Positions 1 to 8,481 of a stretch of DNA of 64,000 nucleotides are shown in pieces. The notes beneath the pieces were generated by a model. That model searched no databases, was not told where the DNA came from, and was given only the letters and a program-made list of their open reading frames with translations. Made by a program: the position numbers and the translations under genes. This DNA comes from Microbacterium invictum (GTDB lineage Bacteria > Actinomycetota > Actinomycetes > Actinomycetales > Microbacteriaceae), in assembly GCF_034421375.1 (NCBI RefSeq), contig NZ_CP139779.1:496001-560000 (forward strand). Reading direction: 5' to 3'. The number at the start of each line of letters is the position of its first letter. Position 1 is the stretch's first letter.

Positions 1-1434
1 CTCGTCGAGGACCAGCAGGTGCGGGGCGGGGTCGGCCAGGAGCAGGCGGGCGAGCGCGACGCGGAACCGCTCACCGCCCGACAGCGCCGAGACCGGACGG
101 TCGACCGCCGCGCCGCGGATGAGGAACCGGGCGAGCCGGTTGCGCAGCTCCACCGAGCCGGTCTGCGGCGCGGCAGCGGCGACGTGGGAGAACACCGACT
201 CGTCATCCCGAAGTCCGTCCACGCGTTGCGGCAGGTAGCCGATCCGGTCGGTGTGGGTCTCCAGCCGGATGCCGCCGACCGACCCTCCTCCGCCGACGAG
301 TCGTTCCAGGGCCGTCGTCTTGCCCGCTCCGTTGGGGCCGATGAGGGCGACGCGCTCGGGACCCTGGATGATCCAGGAGCGCTCGCCGCCGTCGATCGTG
401 GCGATGCGACGACCGGCGGCGACCCCGGGATCGGGCAGGTCGATGCGCACCGCGTCGTCGTCCCGGACCCGGAGCTCGGCGAGGTCGAGCGCCGTGCGGG
501 CGGCCTGCTCGCGGTCGGCCATCTCGCCGCGGTACTTCCCCGCCGACACCTGTGCGGCGCGCTTCAGCCCGCCCGCGACGATCTTCGGCACCCGCTTCTC
601 TCGCTCGGCCTTGCGGCCCATCGCCAGACGATGGGAGATGGTGGTCTCGGCCTCGATGCGGTCGCGCCGCTCGCGCCGGTAGCGCTGCGCCGCCGCGCGC
701 TCGGCCTGCCGAGCCGCGCCCTGTTCGGCCTCGAGCCACGCTCGCCACTTCGAGTAGGGACCACCGAAGACCGACAGCGCGTGGTCGTACAGCTCGGCCG
801 TGTCATCCATCCGCTCGAGCAGGGCGGTGTCGTGGCTGACGACGATGAGCGTTCCGCGCCACTGGTCGACCAGGTCGTAGAGACGGTGCCGCGCATCGCG
901 GTCGAGGTTGTTGGTCGGCTCGTCGAGAAGGGTGATGGCCGCCCTGCCCGCGCGGATGCCGGCGAGGGCGGCGAGCACGGCCTCCCCGCCCGAGAGCTCC
1001 CCGACGCGGCGGTCGAGCATCTCGGGCCGCAGGCCCGCTTCGGCGAGGGCCGCGTGGCAGCGGGCCTCGATGTCCCAGTCGTCGCCGACGGCGTCGAAGT
1101 GGCGCGGATCGACGTCGCCGGCCTCGATCGCACGGACGGCGCGCAGTGGTGGGCCGGCACCCAACAGGTCGACGACGGGCGTGTCGACGTCGAGTGTCAG
1201 ACGTTGGGCGAGCGTCGCCACGTCGCCGGTGCGGTGGATTCGCCCCGCAGACGGGGTGAGGTCACCGCCGATCAGGCGGAGAAGCGTGGTCTTCCCCGAG
1301 CCGTTCCGGCCGACCAGGCCGGTCCGGCCAGAGGGGAACGAGCCCGAGAGGTCGCGGAGGGCGACCGTTCCGTCGGGCCAGCGGAAGGAGACGGCGTCGA
1401 GGACGACGGAGGGGTGAGTGGATGACTGCGGCAT
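1..1434 (-). CDS. ABC-F family ATPase, 3' end outside window
   Basis: Soluble protein with two ATP-binding cassettes and no membrane segment. ABC-F members bind the ribosome and act in translation or in protection from ribosome-targeting antibiotics; which applies here cannot be told. It reads leftward from ATG at 1434 and is still open at base 1, so 478 codons are visible. Cassette 1 has Walker A GRNGSGKTT (residues 42-50) and an LSGGE signature. A highly charged linker follows (about residues 235-310). Cassette 2 has Walker A GPNGAGKTT and LSGGERFRVALARLL, and the window ends in its Walker B (LLVLDE). A box TACAGT (minus strand, about 1597) could be a distant -10, which would leave a long leader. 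Confidence 0.9.
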   Translation of the reverse strand, partial: MPQSSTHPSVVLDAVSFRWPDGTVALRDLSGSFPSGRTGLVGRNGSGKTTLLRLIGGDLTPSAGRIHRTGDVATLAQRLTLDVDTPVVDLLGAGPPLRAVRAIEAGDVDPRHFDAVGDDWDIEARCHAALAEAGLRPEMLDRRVGELSGGEAVLAALAGIRAGRAAITLLDEPTNNLDRDARHRLYDLVDQWRGTLIVVSHDTALLERMDDTAELYDHALSVFGGPYSKWRAWLEAEQGAARQAERAAAQRYRRERRDRIEAETTISHRLAMGRKAEREKRVPKIVAGGLKRAAQVSAGKYRGEMADREQAARTALDLAELRVRDDDAVRIDLPDPGVAAGRRIATIDGGERSWIIQGPERVALIGPNGAGKTTALERLVGGGGSVGGIRLETHTDRIGYLPQRVDGLRDDESVFSHVAAAAPQTGSVELRNRLARFLIRGAAVDRPVSALSGGERFRVALARLLLADPAPHLLVLDE

Positions 1435-1635
1435 GAGGCCTCCCGGTGATGTCTGAGGGATGCACAGACACCGGGCGCCGGGATGCGGCAGAGAAGACCT
1501 GACGGATGCGGCGGGTCGACGGTGTCAGCGCGTGAACGCGGAGCCGTCGGATACCTTCACCGGTTTTCCTCACGTCGGGAACAGGACCTGAACACTGTAG
1601 CGGGTGACCCGGGGTGGCTCGCAAGGCTGAGGCGG

Positions 1636-1904
1636 CCTCGACCCGTCGAAGAATGCTGCTCGCGGGCCGCGCGGGCCGCACTATCTGACGGGTCGCGGGG
1701 GAGGGCGCGCTGTGCGGGGATGCGGCGCACTTCGCGCGCCGGCTGGCCGCGACCCGTCAGGAAGCGTCGCCTGCGGGCCTCGCGGGCCGCACTTTCTGAC
1801 GGCTCGCGGGGCCGCGCGCTTGCCGGGCCGCGCCGGCTGGCCGCGACCCGTCAGAAAACGTCGTCTGCGGGCCGCGCGGGCCGCATTCTTTGACGGGTCG
1901 CGGG
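1636..1904. repeat. three copies of a ~60-bp inverted-repeat element
   Basis: Units at about 1636-1700, 1747-1811 and 1841-1904. The best units begin CCGCGACCCGTCAG and end CTGACGGGTCGCGG, so the ends are inverted repeats, with a conserved GC-rich centre (TGCGGGCCGCGCGGGCCGC). The gene-free stretch 1435-2052 between the divergent ABC-F and membrane genes holds little else. A related unit lies at 16756-16815. The elements could fold into long hairpins. They look like REP/BIME-type repeats, but no such family was recognised by name. Confidence 0.75.
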
Positions 1905-2052
1905 AGGGATGCGGCGCTTCGCGCGTGGGGCCGCGCGCGCGAGACGACTCCGCGACCCGATCGCGTGGCCCCGCTACTCTCCGCCGCGGGGCGGAGAGGA
2001 ATCCGCCCGCCGAGGGACGCGGAGAGGGGGCGCCGCGCATAGCGTGAAGCCC

Positions 2053-2415
2053 ATGGTCGAACACGAAGGCGCCGACGGGGGTCGCCCCGATCGGCGCGCA
2101 GCGGGATGGATCGGCGGGCTCGCCATCGGAGTCGCCGTAGGGGTGGCGCTCGGTCTGGCGCTCGGCAACGTCGGCGTGGGCATCGCCCTCGGTGCGGGGA
2201 TCGGGGTGGCTCTCGCCGTGGCTTTCGGCGCGGCCCGATCGCCGTCGACACGACGCCCCGACCGCTCGGGCGGAGCGGAGGCCGCCGGAGCGTCGGGGGC
2301 AACGACCTGGGATGACCGGCACTCCGCCGACGGCGGATCCGACCGTGGATCCGACGGCGGATTCGACGGCGGAGGAGGAGCCGACGGGGGCGGCGGGGGC
2401 GGCGGAGGCGACTGA
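2053..2415 (+). CDS. small membrane protein with Gly/Asp-rich tail
   Basis: 120 residues. Residues 17-60 form two closely spaced hydrophobic Gly/Ala/Val-rich segments, probably two membrane passes. The rest is a disordered tail ending in a run of Gly with Asp. The ATG at 2053 was chosen because a -10-like CATAGCGT lies a few bases upstream, the usual leaderless layout here. No family was recognised. It sits between the repeat cluster and a convergent esterase. Confidence 0.6.
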   Translation: MVEHEGADGGRPDRRAAGWIGGLAIGVAVGVALGLALGNVGVGIALGAGIGVALAVAFGAARSPSTRRPDRSGGAEAAGASGATTWDDRHSADGGSDRGSDGGFDGGGGADGGGGGGGGD

Positions 2416-2448
2416 CCCCGACCTGCTTCGCCAGACGCTCCGCTCGAC

Positions 2449-3144
2449 CTACTCCGCCTCGGCCCCGCCCCCCGCCTGTTCCGGCGCGGCGAGACGCTTG
2501 TCGAGGAAGACCCGCACGTCGCCGAGCTCGTCCTCCGACACGCTGTGCGTCAAGCCGGGATAGAGCCTCCCGCTGAGGTCGACGTGGTCGGGGAGCCATG
2601 TCGAGGTGTGTTCGACGAGCGCCGCGGGGATCACATCGTCCCGAGAGCCGCGACCCCAGAACACGGGCGGGCGTCGGGCGGCGAGGGCCGTGTCGCCGGG
2701 GAGCGCCCCGGGCGCGACGTAGCCCGAGAGGTTGACCGCGAACGCGAACCGCTCGTGGTCCAGCCGCAGCGCCTGCAGCGCGACAGCGGCGCCCTGCGAG
2801 AACCCCAGGAGACCGACGCTCGTCGCCGGCGCGGTCGCGGCATCCAGCCAGCGCAGGAGCGCCTCGGCGGCGGACGTGACGGCCCCCGGATCGCGGCCCT
2901 GCAGCCCCTCGATCGGGTACCAGGAGTACCCCGGCGACGGCCAGGGCGGGGTCAGCGGTGCCCGCACCGCGGCGACGACGAATGCGGGAGGAAGGTGGGG
3001 CACCAGTCCGAACAGGTCGCGCTCGTCGGCTCCGTAGCCGTGCAGCAGGACGAGCAACGGCCTGCCTGCCCGGTCCCCCGGTTCCGCCGACCACAGCGCT
3101 GTGTCGTCATCCAGGTCGAAGGCGGGAGCGAGCTCGTCGGACAT
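2449..3144 (-). CDS. phospholipase/carboxylesterase family alpha/beta hydrolase
   Basis: A cytosolic serine hydrolase of the carboxylesterase/acyl-protein thioesterase type, about 231 residues, typical for the family. LVLLHGYGADERD is the oxyanion-hole strand-loop, GFSQGAAVAL carries the nucleophile serine, and a later Asp (SRDDVIP) and His (LTHSVSEDE) complete the triad. The ATG at 3144 was preferred over one 12 codons upstream because GGAAGGA lies just before it. The substrate is not evident: such enzymes hydrolyse short acyl or thioesters. It is divergent from the next gene. Confidence 0.85.
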   Translation of the reverse strand: MSDELAPAFDLDDDTALWSAEPGDRAGRPLLVLLHGYGADERDLFGLVPHLPPAFVVAAVRAPLTPPWPSPGYSWYPIEGLQGRDPGAVTSAAEALLRWLDAATAPATSVGLLGFSQGAAVALQALRLDHERFAFAVNLSGYVAPGALPGDTALAARRPPVFWGRGSRDDVIPAALVEHTSTWLPDHVDLSGRLYPGLTHSVSEDELGDVRVFLDKRLAAPEQAGGGAEAE

Positions 3145-3231
3145 GCCGACATCCTTCCAGAGGTCGCCGACAGGCCTCATGCCGCGCTGGCGCTCCTGCG
3201 TGATTGCGACGCGGCGGGGTATACATGACCT

Positions 3232-3855
3232 ATGCCGGTGCGCACCCCTGACCCCGACCCGAGCGAGAACGACGACGCCCGCGGCGCTCGCCGCGACCCG
3301 CTCGACGGGATCGGGGGAGGGTCGACGGGATCATCGGCGAACCCCGGTTGGCTGAGCGATGTCGAGCTGGCCGAGGCGCGCCGGCGCCTCCCGATGCTCT
3401 ATGTCGAGGCCGTGCCGGTCCGCACCGACGGCATGGGCCAGGTCATCCAGGTCGGCATCCTGCTGCGTGCGACCCCGGTGGGCGAGATCACCCGCACGAT
3501 CGTGTCGGGGCGGGTGCGCTACGGCGAAACGGTTCGCGACGCGCTGTTCCGCCACCTCGAGAACGACCTCGGCCCGATGGCGTTCCCGCTCCTGCCGCCG
3601 CAGCCCGTGCCGTTCACCGTCGCCGAGTACTTCCCCCTCCCCGGCGTCAGCGCTTTCCACGACGATCGGCAGCACGCCGTCTCGCTCGCCTTCGTCGTGC
3701 CGGTCACCGGCACCTGCGAGCCGCGCCAGGATGCCCTTGAGGTCACCTGGCTCTCGCCCGACGAGGCCGCGTCGGACGCCGTCGCCGCCGAGATGGAGGG
3801 CGGCCGGGGCAGCCTCATCCGTCTCGCGCTGGCGAGTGTGGGCGCGCTGCGCTGA
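3232..3855 (+). CDS. NUDIX-like protein, DUF4916 type
   Basis: 207 residues. An Asp/Arg-rich, probably disordered N-terminus (1-35) precedes a NUDIX-like fold (about 50-200) that lacks a clear full Nudix box (GX5EX7REUXEEXGU). This matches what I recall of the actinobacterial DUF4916 family. The ATG at 3232 follows TATACAT (3220-3226) by five bases, so the mRNA is probably leaderless. Hydrolase activity is uncertain because the catalytic box is not recognisable. The next gene follows after 9 bases and is probably co-transcribed. Confidence 0.65.
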   Translation: MPVRTPDPDPSENDDARGARRDPLDGIGGGSTGSSANPGWLSDVELAEARRRLPMLYVEAVPVRTDGMGQVIQVGILLRATPVGEITRTIVSGRVRYGETVRDALFRHLENDLGPMAFPLLPPQPVPFTVAEYFPLPGVSAFHDDRQHAVSLAFVVPVTGTCEPRQDALEVTWLSPDEAASDAVAAEMEGGRGSLIRLALASVGALR

Positions 3856-3864
3856 GAGGGACGG

Positions 3865-4701
3865 ATGCCGCAGAGCCCCCTCCTGGTCGACTTCGCCGTC
3901 GCGCTGCCGATCGCGGTCGGCATCGCGTACCTTCTCGCACGGCTGATCCTGGCGATCTTCGGTCGCCGGCTGTCGCTGAGCATCACGGCGATGACGCTCA
4001 TCTCGCTCCTCGGCTTCAGCGTCGGGATTTTCCTGGCCGGGATGTTCCTGTACGGGCAGCGGCTGTGGATGCCCACGACCCTCCTCCTCACTTTCGGGTC
4101 GAGTCTCGCTCTGTCGTTCCTCGTCGCGTCGATCGTCGCGCTGACCCAGCGGGGCGCGGGTGAGGCAGATGTCCCGGCGGTGCTGCGCGCGGGCGAGTCG
4201 GAGCGCGTGGAGTTCAAAGAGACCGCGCGCTGGAACGTCCGCGAAGACAAGAAGGATGCCCGCATGGAGCTCGCGATCGCCAAGACGATCGCGGCGTTCC
4301 TCAACAGCCGCGGCGGGGTGCTCGTCATCGGCGCCAACGACGCCGGTGAGGCGGTCGGGCTCCACCGCGACCTCGCGACCCTGCGCACCCCCGACCACGA
4401 TCGCTTCGAGCTGTGGCTGCGCGATCTGCTCTCCACCGCACTCGGACGCAATGCGGCGGCCCTGCCGCGCATCCGGTTCGTCGGTGTGCCGCCTGAGGGC
4501 ACGGTCGTCTGCGCGGTGGAGTGTCCGCCCTCGCCGAAGCCCGTCTTCCTCGCCGCTCCCGGGGGCGGCGCGTCGACGGAGCTGTGGATCCGGGTGGGCA
4601 ACTCCACCCGTGCGCTGCCCGTCGATGAGGCCCTCGCCTACGTGCAGCGGCAATGGCGCCCGACGCTGGCCACCGTGCTGACCGGCCGCCCCGCGGGCTG
4701 A
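3865..4701 (+). CDS. membrane-anchored AlbA_2 (Schlafen-type) domain protein
   Basis: 278 residues. Three N-terminal membrane segments (about 6-31, 36-64, 70-95) lead to a cytosolic AlbA_2 domain (about 103-240). The domain starts GESERVEFKET and contains AAFLNSRGGVLVIGANDAG, the hallmark of AlbA_2/Schlafen domains, which bind nucleic acid or nucleotides. AlbA_2 proteins are usually soluble regulators or defence proteins, and three membrane spans in front of the domain are unusual. It starts 9 bases after the DUF4916-like gene, so the two form an operon. Confidence 0.75.
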   Translation: MPQSPLLVDFAVALPIAVGIAYLLARLILAIFGRRLSLSITAMTLISLLGFSVGIFLAGMFLYGQRLWMPTTLLLTFGSSLALSFLVASIVALTQRGAGEADVPAVLRAGESERVEFKETARWNVREDKKDARMELAIAKTIAAFLNSRGGVLVIGANDAGEAVGLHRDLATLRTPDHDRFELWLRDLLSTALGRNAAALPRIRFVGVPPEGTVVCAVECPPSPKPVFLAAPGGGASTELWIRVGNSTRALPVDEALAYVQRQWRPTLATVLTGRPAG

Positions 4702-4789
4702 GCGCCCTGGCCCGATCTCCCCCCTGCGGGGGAGGACGTGAGCGGTGAGCCGTCCTACCGTCGAAGCACCTCGACGCGAAAGGATCCGG

Positions 4790-5062
4790 ATGACCGTCCC
4801 GAATGCTCCCGCACCGCCCGCGCAGATCGCGGTCTGGTACTTCGTCGGCGCGACCTTCGCCTTCGCGCTCCCGAACCTGCTCTATCCCGACATGGTGTTC
4901 TGGATGCGGATCCTGTTCTTCGTGGTCGGTGTGGCGCTCATGATCGCGGGTGGTGTGAGGCTCGGCCAGGAGATTGCGGGGCGGCGCGCTGGCAGGGGCC
5001 CCGACGGCGAGAACCGGGCACCCGGGCCCGCCCCGGAGCCGCCCGGCCATCCCCGTCCCTGA
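4790..5062 (+). CDS. small two-span membrane protein
   Basis: 90 residues with two hydrophobic segments (about 12-30 and 34-53) and a charged Pro/Gly-rich tail. ATG at 4790 follows AAAGGATCC (good ribosome-binding site), which decides it over an in-frame ATG 15 codons upstream. No family was recognised; a short hypothetical membrane protein. Confidence 0.55.
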   Translation: MTVPNAPAPPAQIAVWYFVGATFAFALPNLLYPDMVFWMRILFFVVGVALMIAGGVRLGQEIAGRRAGRGPDGENRAPGPAPEPPGHPRP

Positions 5063-5200
5063 CCGGGGACGCCCCCGGCTCGACGCGGCCGAGCCGCGCC
5101 CCCTCGCCCCCTGCGGCATCCCTCTATTGCCGAGCACACCGTCGGCGACCTCATCGGGGCTCTCAGCCGAGTCTCGACCAGCAGCGCATAGCCTGAAACG

Positions 5201-6127
5201 GTGTTCGACAGTCCGTTGTCCGCCTCCGCGTACGAGGTGCTCCAGGTCGACCCCGCGGCCGACGACGAGGAGCTGCGCCGCGCCTACCGGCTGAGGCTGC
5301 GCCAGACCCATCCCGACACCGGGGGCGACGCCGCGGTGTTCGTCCAGGTGCAGCGGGCATGGGAGCTGGTCGGCACCGCCGAGGCCCGCGCCGCCTACGA
5401 CCGCGGGCACGGCTTCGGCGCCGAGCCGGCACCGGAATGGTCGGGATGGCGCCCGCCGGCGCCCCGCGCCGACACGCGTCCCCGCGCCCGGTCGTACGGA
5501 CACCCCGGCGGCTGGCGTCGCGAGCGATATCTGACCCTCGTCCGCGAGTGGGTCGGGCGGGGTGTCACCGTCGAGGACCCCTACGACCCCGCGCTCGTCC
5601 GCTCGGCGCCCCACCACCTGCGCCGGCTTCTGGCCGACGCCCTCGCCGAGGAGGAGACCGCACGCACCGTCGCCGACCTCGGCATGGGCTACACGGTGTG
5701 GCACGATGTCGCCGCCTCGGGCCGCGACGGCGACCCCGACGTCAAGCTCGACCACATCGTGCTCGGGCCGAGCGGGCTGTTCGGCATCCTCTCCGAGGAC
5801 TTCGGCGGCCCGGTGGGCGTGCGCCGGGGCGAGATCGTCGGTGAGGGCATCCCCGAGGGATCGGTCGCCGGGCTGCTGGCGCGGATGCGGGTGGTCTCCC
5901 GCGCCGCGCGCGTGAAGTTCACCGGCGCGATCGTGGTGCTCCCCGACGAGGACGTCGACGAGGCGATCCAGGAGCTCGGCCGGGTCAAGGGCATCCCGGT
6001 GGCGCTCGTCTCGCGGAGCGCGCTGGCCACGGTCCTCCGCCGCGGCCTTCCCGGTGCCCGTGCGATCGGCGGCACAGAGCTGTTCGAGATCCGCACGCGC
6101 CTGCAGCACACCGCGCAGTTCGTCTAG
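5201..6127 (+). CDS. J-domain / NERD-like fusion protein
   Basis: 308 residues. The N-terminal J domain (about 6-70) has the diagnostic HPD (HPDTGGD) that stimulates Hsp70 (DnaK) ATPase, but no Gly/Phe or zinc-finger region. Residues about 145-240 resemble a NERD domain (ARTVADLGMGYTVWHDV, DVKLDHIVLGPSGLFGI). The Lys of the usual (D/E)xK nuclease motif is not seen, as ILSEDFGG stands in its place, so nuclease activity is doubtful. GTG at 5201 follows CATAGCCT by five bases, suggesting a leaderless start. Confidence 0.7.
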   Translation: MFDSPLSASAYEVLQVDPAADDEELRRAYRLRLRQTHPDTGGDAAVFVQVQRAWELVGTAEARAAYDRGHGFGAEPAPEWSGWRPPAPRADTRPRARSYGHPGGWRRERYLTLVREWVGRGVTVEDPYDPALVRSAPHHLRRLLADALAEEETARTVADLGMGYTVWHDVAASGRDGDPDVKLDHIVLGPSGLFGILSEDFGGPVGVRRGEIVGEGIPEGSVAGLLARMRVVSRAARVKFTGAIVVLPDEDVDEAIQELGRVKGIPVALVSRSALATVLRRGLPGARAIGGTELFEIRTRLQHTAQFV

Positions 6128-6178
6128 GTAGGCGACCGACCGCACCAACCGCCGGCCGGATCCCGCGCACGACCGCGC

Positions 6179-7696
6179 TCAGCCGGTCAGGCCGAACAGC
6201 TCCAGCGGGTGGGTGAGCCGCCACCAGAACGACGGCTCCTCGACGTCCTGCGCGAGCTCGAGCCCGACCACGCTGTCATCCAGGGCGCCGGTCGCGGTGA
6301 GCGCCCCGACCGTGTCACCCTCCGCGCGCAGGTCGTCGAGGTCGAAGGTCGACTCGACCGTGGCCGAGCCTCCGTTCCAGGCGATCACCGAGGCATCCGC
6401 GCTCGTCACGATCGGAACGTCCTCGCCCCACGCGGTGCGCACGTACCCGGCCGTCGTCCCCGCGGGCACCGCCACCGTCGGCTGCAGCTCGGCCTCGAGC
6501 TGGGCGTAGAGGGCGCGGGATGCCGCGAGGCGCGCCTCGTCGTCGGGCTGACCCAGGACGGCGGCGTAGAGGGTGACCGGCGTCTCGGCGATCGTGACGT
6601 TCTTCGCCGACAGCAGGCTCCACCGGTCGAGCGTGCCGGTCTTGATACCGACGACCCCGGGGTCGGTGAGGAGGCCGTTGGTGTTGGTCACCAGTCCTGC
6701 GCCGGGCAGGTCGACGGCCTGCTTGGCGACGATCTCGGCGACGACGGGGTTCGCGAGGGCCCGCCGGGCGAGCGGGATCAGGGCGTCGGGGCTCGCGCTG
6801 TTGCGCGCGTCGATGCCGGTGGGCTCGACGATCGTGATGCCGTCGATGCCATGGCGGTCGAGCCAGCTCGCCGCCGCGTTGGCGAAGACCGCGTCGGTGG
6901 GGTAGAGATACGACGCGAGGCGATCGGCATAGTTGTTGGCCGATCCGATGAGGATGCCCTCGAGCAGCTGGTACATCGACAGCGTGCCTCCCACGGGCAC
7001 GTCGAGGGCCGACTCGCCTCCGGCGAGGTAGTCCCAGTACTCGTCGCTGTCGCGGCCGGTGAAGCGGAACTCCGGCCCCGGCTCGCCCACGGCGAGGGGA
7101 ACCTCGTCGAGCACGACGAGGGCGGTCACGAGTTTTGTGATGCTCGCGATCGCGTTGCGGTCGGTGCTCGAGGCCAGGGGCCCCCCGATACCCTCGACGG
7201 CGATCGCGGCGCTCCCCTCGGCGGGCCAGACGGGCGCCGCGGCGGGCGCGGCGGCGGGCAGCACCTGCACGGCCTCGACCTCGGGGGTCACCGCGTACAG
7301 GGGCCAGAGCCCCGTGGTCGCGGCGTAGCCGCCCACGAGCCCGAGGATCACGGCGGCAGGGATGAGGACGCCGGGCCGGAAGACCGAGCGGCGCGGAGCG
7401 CCGGCGAGCAGGTCTGGCCCGACCGGCACGTACGGCACGCCCCCGCCGGAGAGGTCGGTGAACCCCGGGGGGCGGGCGAGGATCGCGTCCTCATCGACCC
7501 AGGTGAGGGCGGTGGGATGCTGCGACGTGGCGACGATCGACGGCTCGGCCAGGCTCGATCTCGTCGGCGACGGGCCGGCGTCGCCCTCGGGCGCGGTCAG
7601 CACGCCGCTGCGGGACGGCGAGGCGACAGCATCCCCGTCACCCTCCTGCCGGCGCTTCGCCCGTCGCGTGAGGGGGTGCCGGTCGTCCTCCGCCAT
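6179..7696 (-). CDS. S11-type D-alanyl-D-alanine carboxypeptidase
   Basis: A penicillin-binding serine peptidase of about 505 residues that trims peptidoglycan stem peptides outside the membrane. The cytosolic, low-complexity N-terminus (1-105) is followed by one membrane anchor (about 108-130) and the catalytic domain. Motifs in order are SITK (active-site Ser and Lys), SANN (SxN) and KTG. The long cytosolic tail ahead of the anchor is typical of Microbacteriaceae homologues as I recall them. It is divergent from the riboswitch-controlled transporter. Confidence 0.85.
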   Translation of the reverse strand: MAEDDRHPLTRRAKRRQEGDGDAVASPSRSGVLTAPEGDAGPSPTRSSLAEPSIVATSQHPTALTWVDEDAILARPPGFTDLSGGGVPYVPVGPDLLAGAPRRSVFRPGVLIPAAVILGLVGGYAATTGLWPLYAVTPEVEAVQVLPAAAPAAAPVWPAEGSAAIAVEGIGGPLASSTDRNAIASITKLVTALVVLDEVPLAVGEPGPEFRFTGRDSDEYWDYLAGGESALDVPVGGTLSMYQLLEGILIGSANNYADRLASYLYPTDAVFANAAASWLDRHGIDGITIVEPTGIDARNSASPDALIPLARRALANPVVAEIVAKQAVDLPGAGLVTNTNGLLTDPGVVGIKTGTLDRWSLLSAKNVTIAETPVTLYAAVLGQPDDEARLAASRALYAQLEAELQPTVAVPAGTTAGYVRTAWGEDVPIVTSADASVIAWNGGSATVESTFDLDDLRAEGDTVGALTATGALDDSVVGLELAQDVEEPSFWWRLTHPLELFGLTG

Positions 7697-7722
7697 TCGC
7701 CTACGCTACAACGCATCGGCGA

Positions 7723-7728
7723 TATGAT
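7723..7728 (+). promoter_or_regulatory. -10 box TATGAT of the ykoEDC transcript
   Basis: TATGAT lies 7-12 bases before the first paired bases of the TPP riboswitch, so transcription should start about 7735. No convincing -35 box was seen. Confidence 0.45.
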
Positions 7729-7735
7729 GATCGCC

Positions 7736-7827
7736 GAACCACGGGAGTCCGGCGAGCCGGGCTGAGAGGGAGCGAATCGCGCTCCGACCGTCGAACCTGA
7801 TCTGGGTCATGCCAGCGCAGGAAGGGA
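7736..7827 (+). ncRNA. TPP riboswitch (THI element)
   Basis: Contains the two invariant thiamin pyrophosphate-binding stretches: CTGAGAGGGAG (7762-7772) and ACCTGATCTGGGTCATGCCA (about 7795-7814), followed by GCGCAGGAAGGGAG. The last bases (GAAGGGAG) also form the ribosome-binding site of ykoE at 7834. Ligand binding should therefore hide the site, which is control of translation. It is placed between a -10 box and a thiamine/HMP transporter operon, as expected. Confidence 0.95.
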
Positions 7828-7833
7828 GCACCG

Positions 7834-8478
7834 ATGCACACGCATACGTCCACATCCTCATCCGTCGCGTCGACCAACGGCACCGGAGGCGGCCACCGCT
7901 TCCGCTGGCGGGTCATCGACATCGTCATCGCCAGCGTCCTCGGTGTCGCCGCGGGTCTGGTGTTCCTGCTCTGGAACATCGCCTACCTCGGGCCGAGCAA
8001 TCTGCTGAGCCCGCTGCTGCCCGGACTCCAGGGCCTGCTCGACGGGCCGTGGCTGTTCGCCGGGGTTCTCGGCGCGCTCATCATCCGCAAGCCCGGCGCG
8101 GCGCTCTACACCGAGACGCTCGCGGCCGTGGTCTCGGCCCTCGTCGGAAACACCTGGGGCGGGTTCCTGACGATCGAAGCCGGGCTCGTCCAGGGCCTCG
8201 GCGCCGAGCTGATCTTCCTGCTCTTCTTCTACCGGCGCTGGAGCCTACCGGTCGCGGTGCTGGCGGGTATGGGTGCGGCCCTCGCCGGCGGCATCAACAA
8301 CCTCATCCTCTGGTATCCCGGCTCGGGGGGCCTCTTCATCACGGTGTACATCGCCAGCACGCTGGTGTCGGGGGCGCTCATCGCGGGGGCGCTGTCGTGG
8401 GTGCTCGCACGCGGCCTCGCCGCGACCGGGGCGCTCGACCGCTTCGCGATCGGGCGCGAGGCACGCGCCCGCGTCTAG
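7834..8478 (+). CDS. ykoE: ECF transporter S component YkoE
   Basis: Substrate-binding membrane subunit of an energy-coupling-factor transporter, 214 residues with about five or six hydrophobic segments between 28 and 195 and a His/Thr/Ser-rich N-terminus. Its place directly behind a TPP riboswitch and ahead of a double ATPase and an EcfT subunit identifies the YkoEDC system, which imports thiamine or its hydroxymethylpyrimidine precursor. ATG at 7834 has GAAGGGAG six bases upstream. Confidence 0.9.
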   Translation: MHTHTSTSSSVASTNGTGGGHRFRWRVIDIVIASVLGVAAGLVFLLWNIAYLGPSNLLSPLLPGLQGLLDGPWLFAGVLGALIIRKPGAALYTETLAAVVSALVGNTWGGFLTIEAGLVQGLGAELIFLLFFYRRWSLPVAVLAGMGAALAGGINNLILWYPGSGGLFITVYIASTLVSGALIAGALSWVLARGLAATGALDRFAIGREARARV

Positions 8479-8481
8479 ACC

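Noticed and set aside
1435..1681. Leader peptide for the ABC-F gene on the minus strand
   Set aside because: An in-frame short reading frame with GTG exists, but without a convincing ribosome-binding site or attenuator hairpin pair it cannot be supported.
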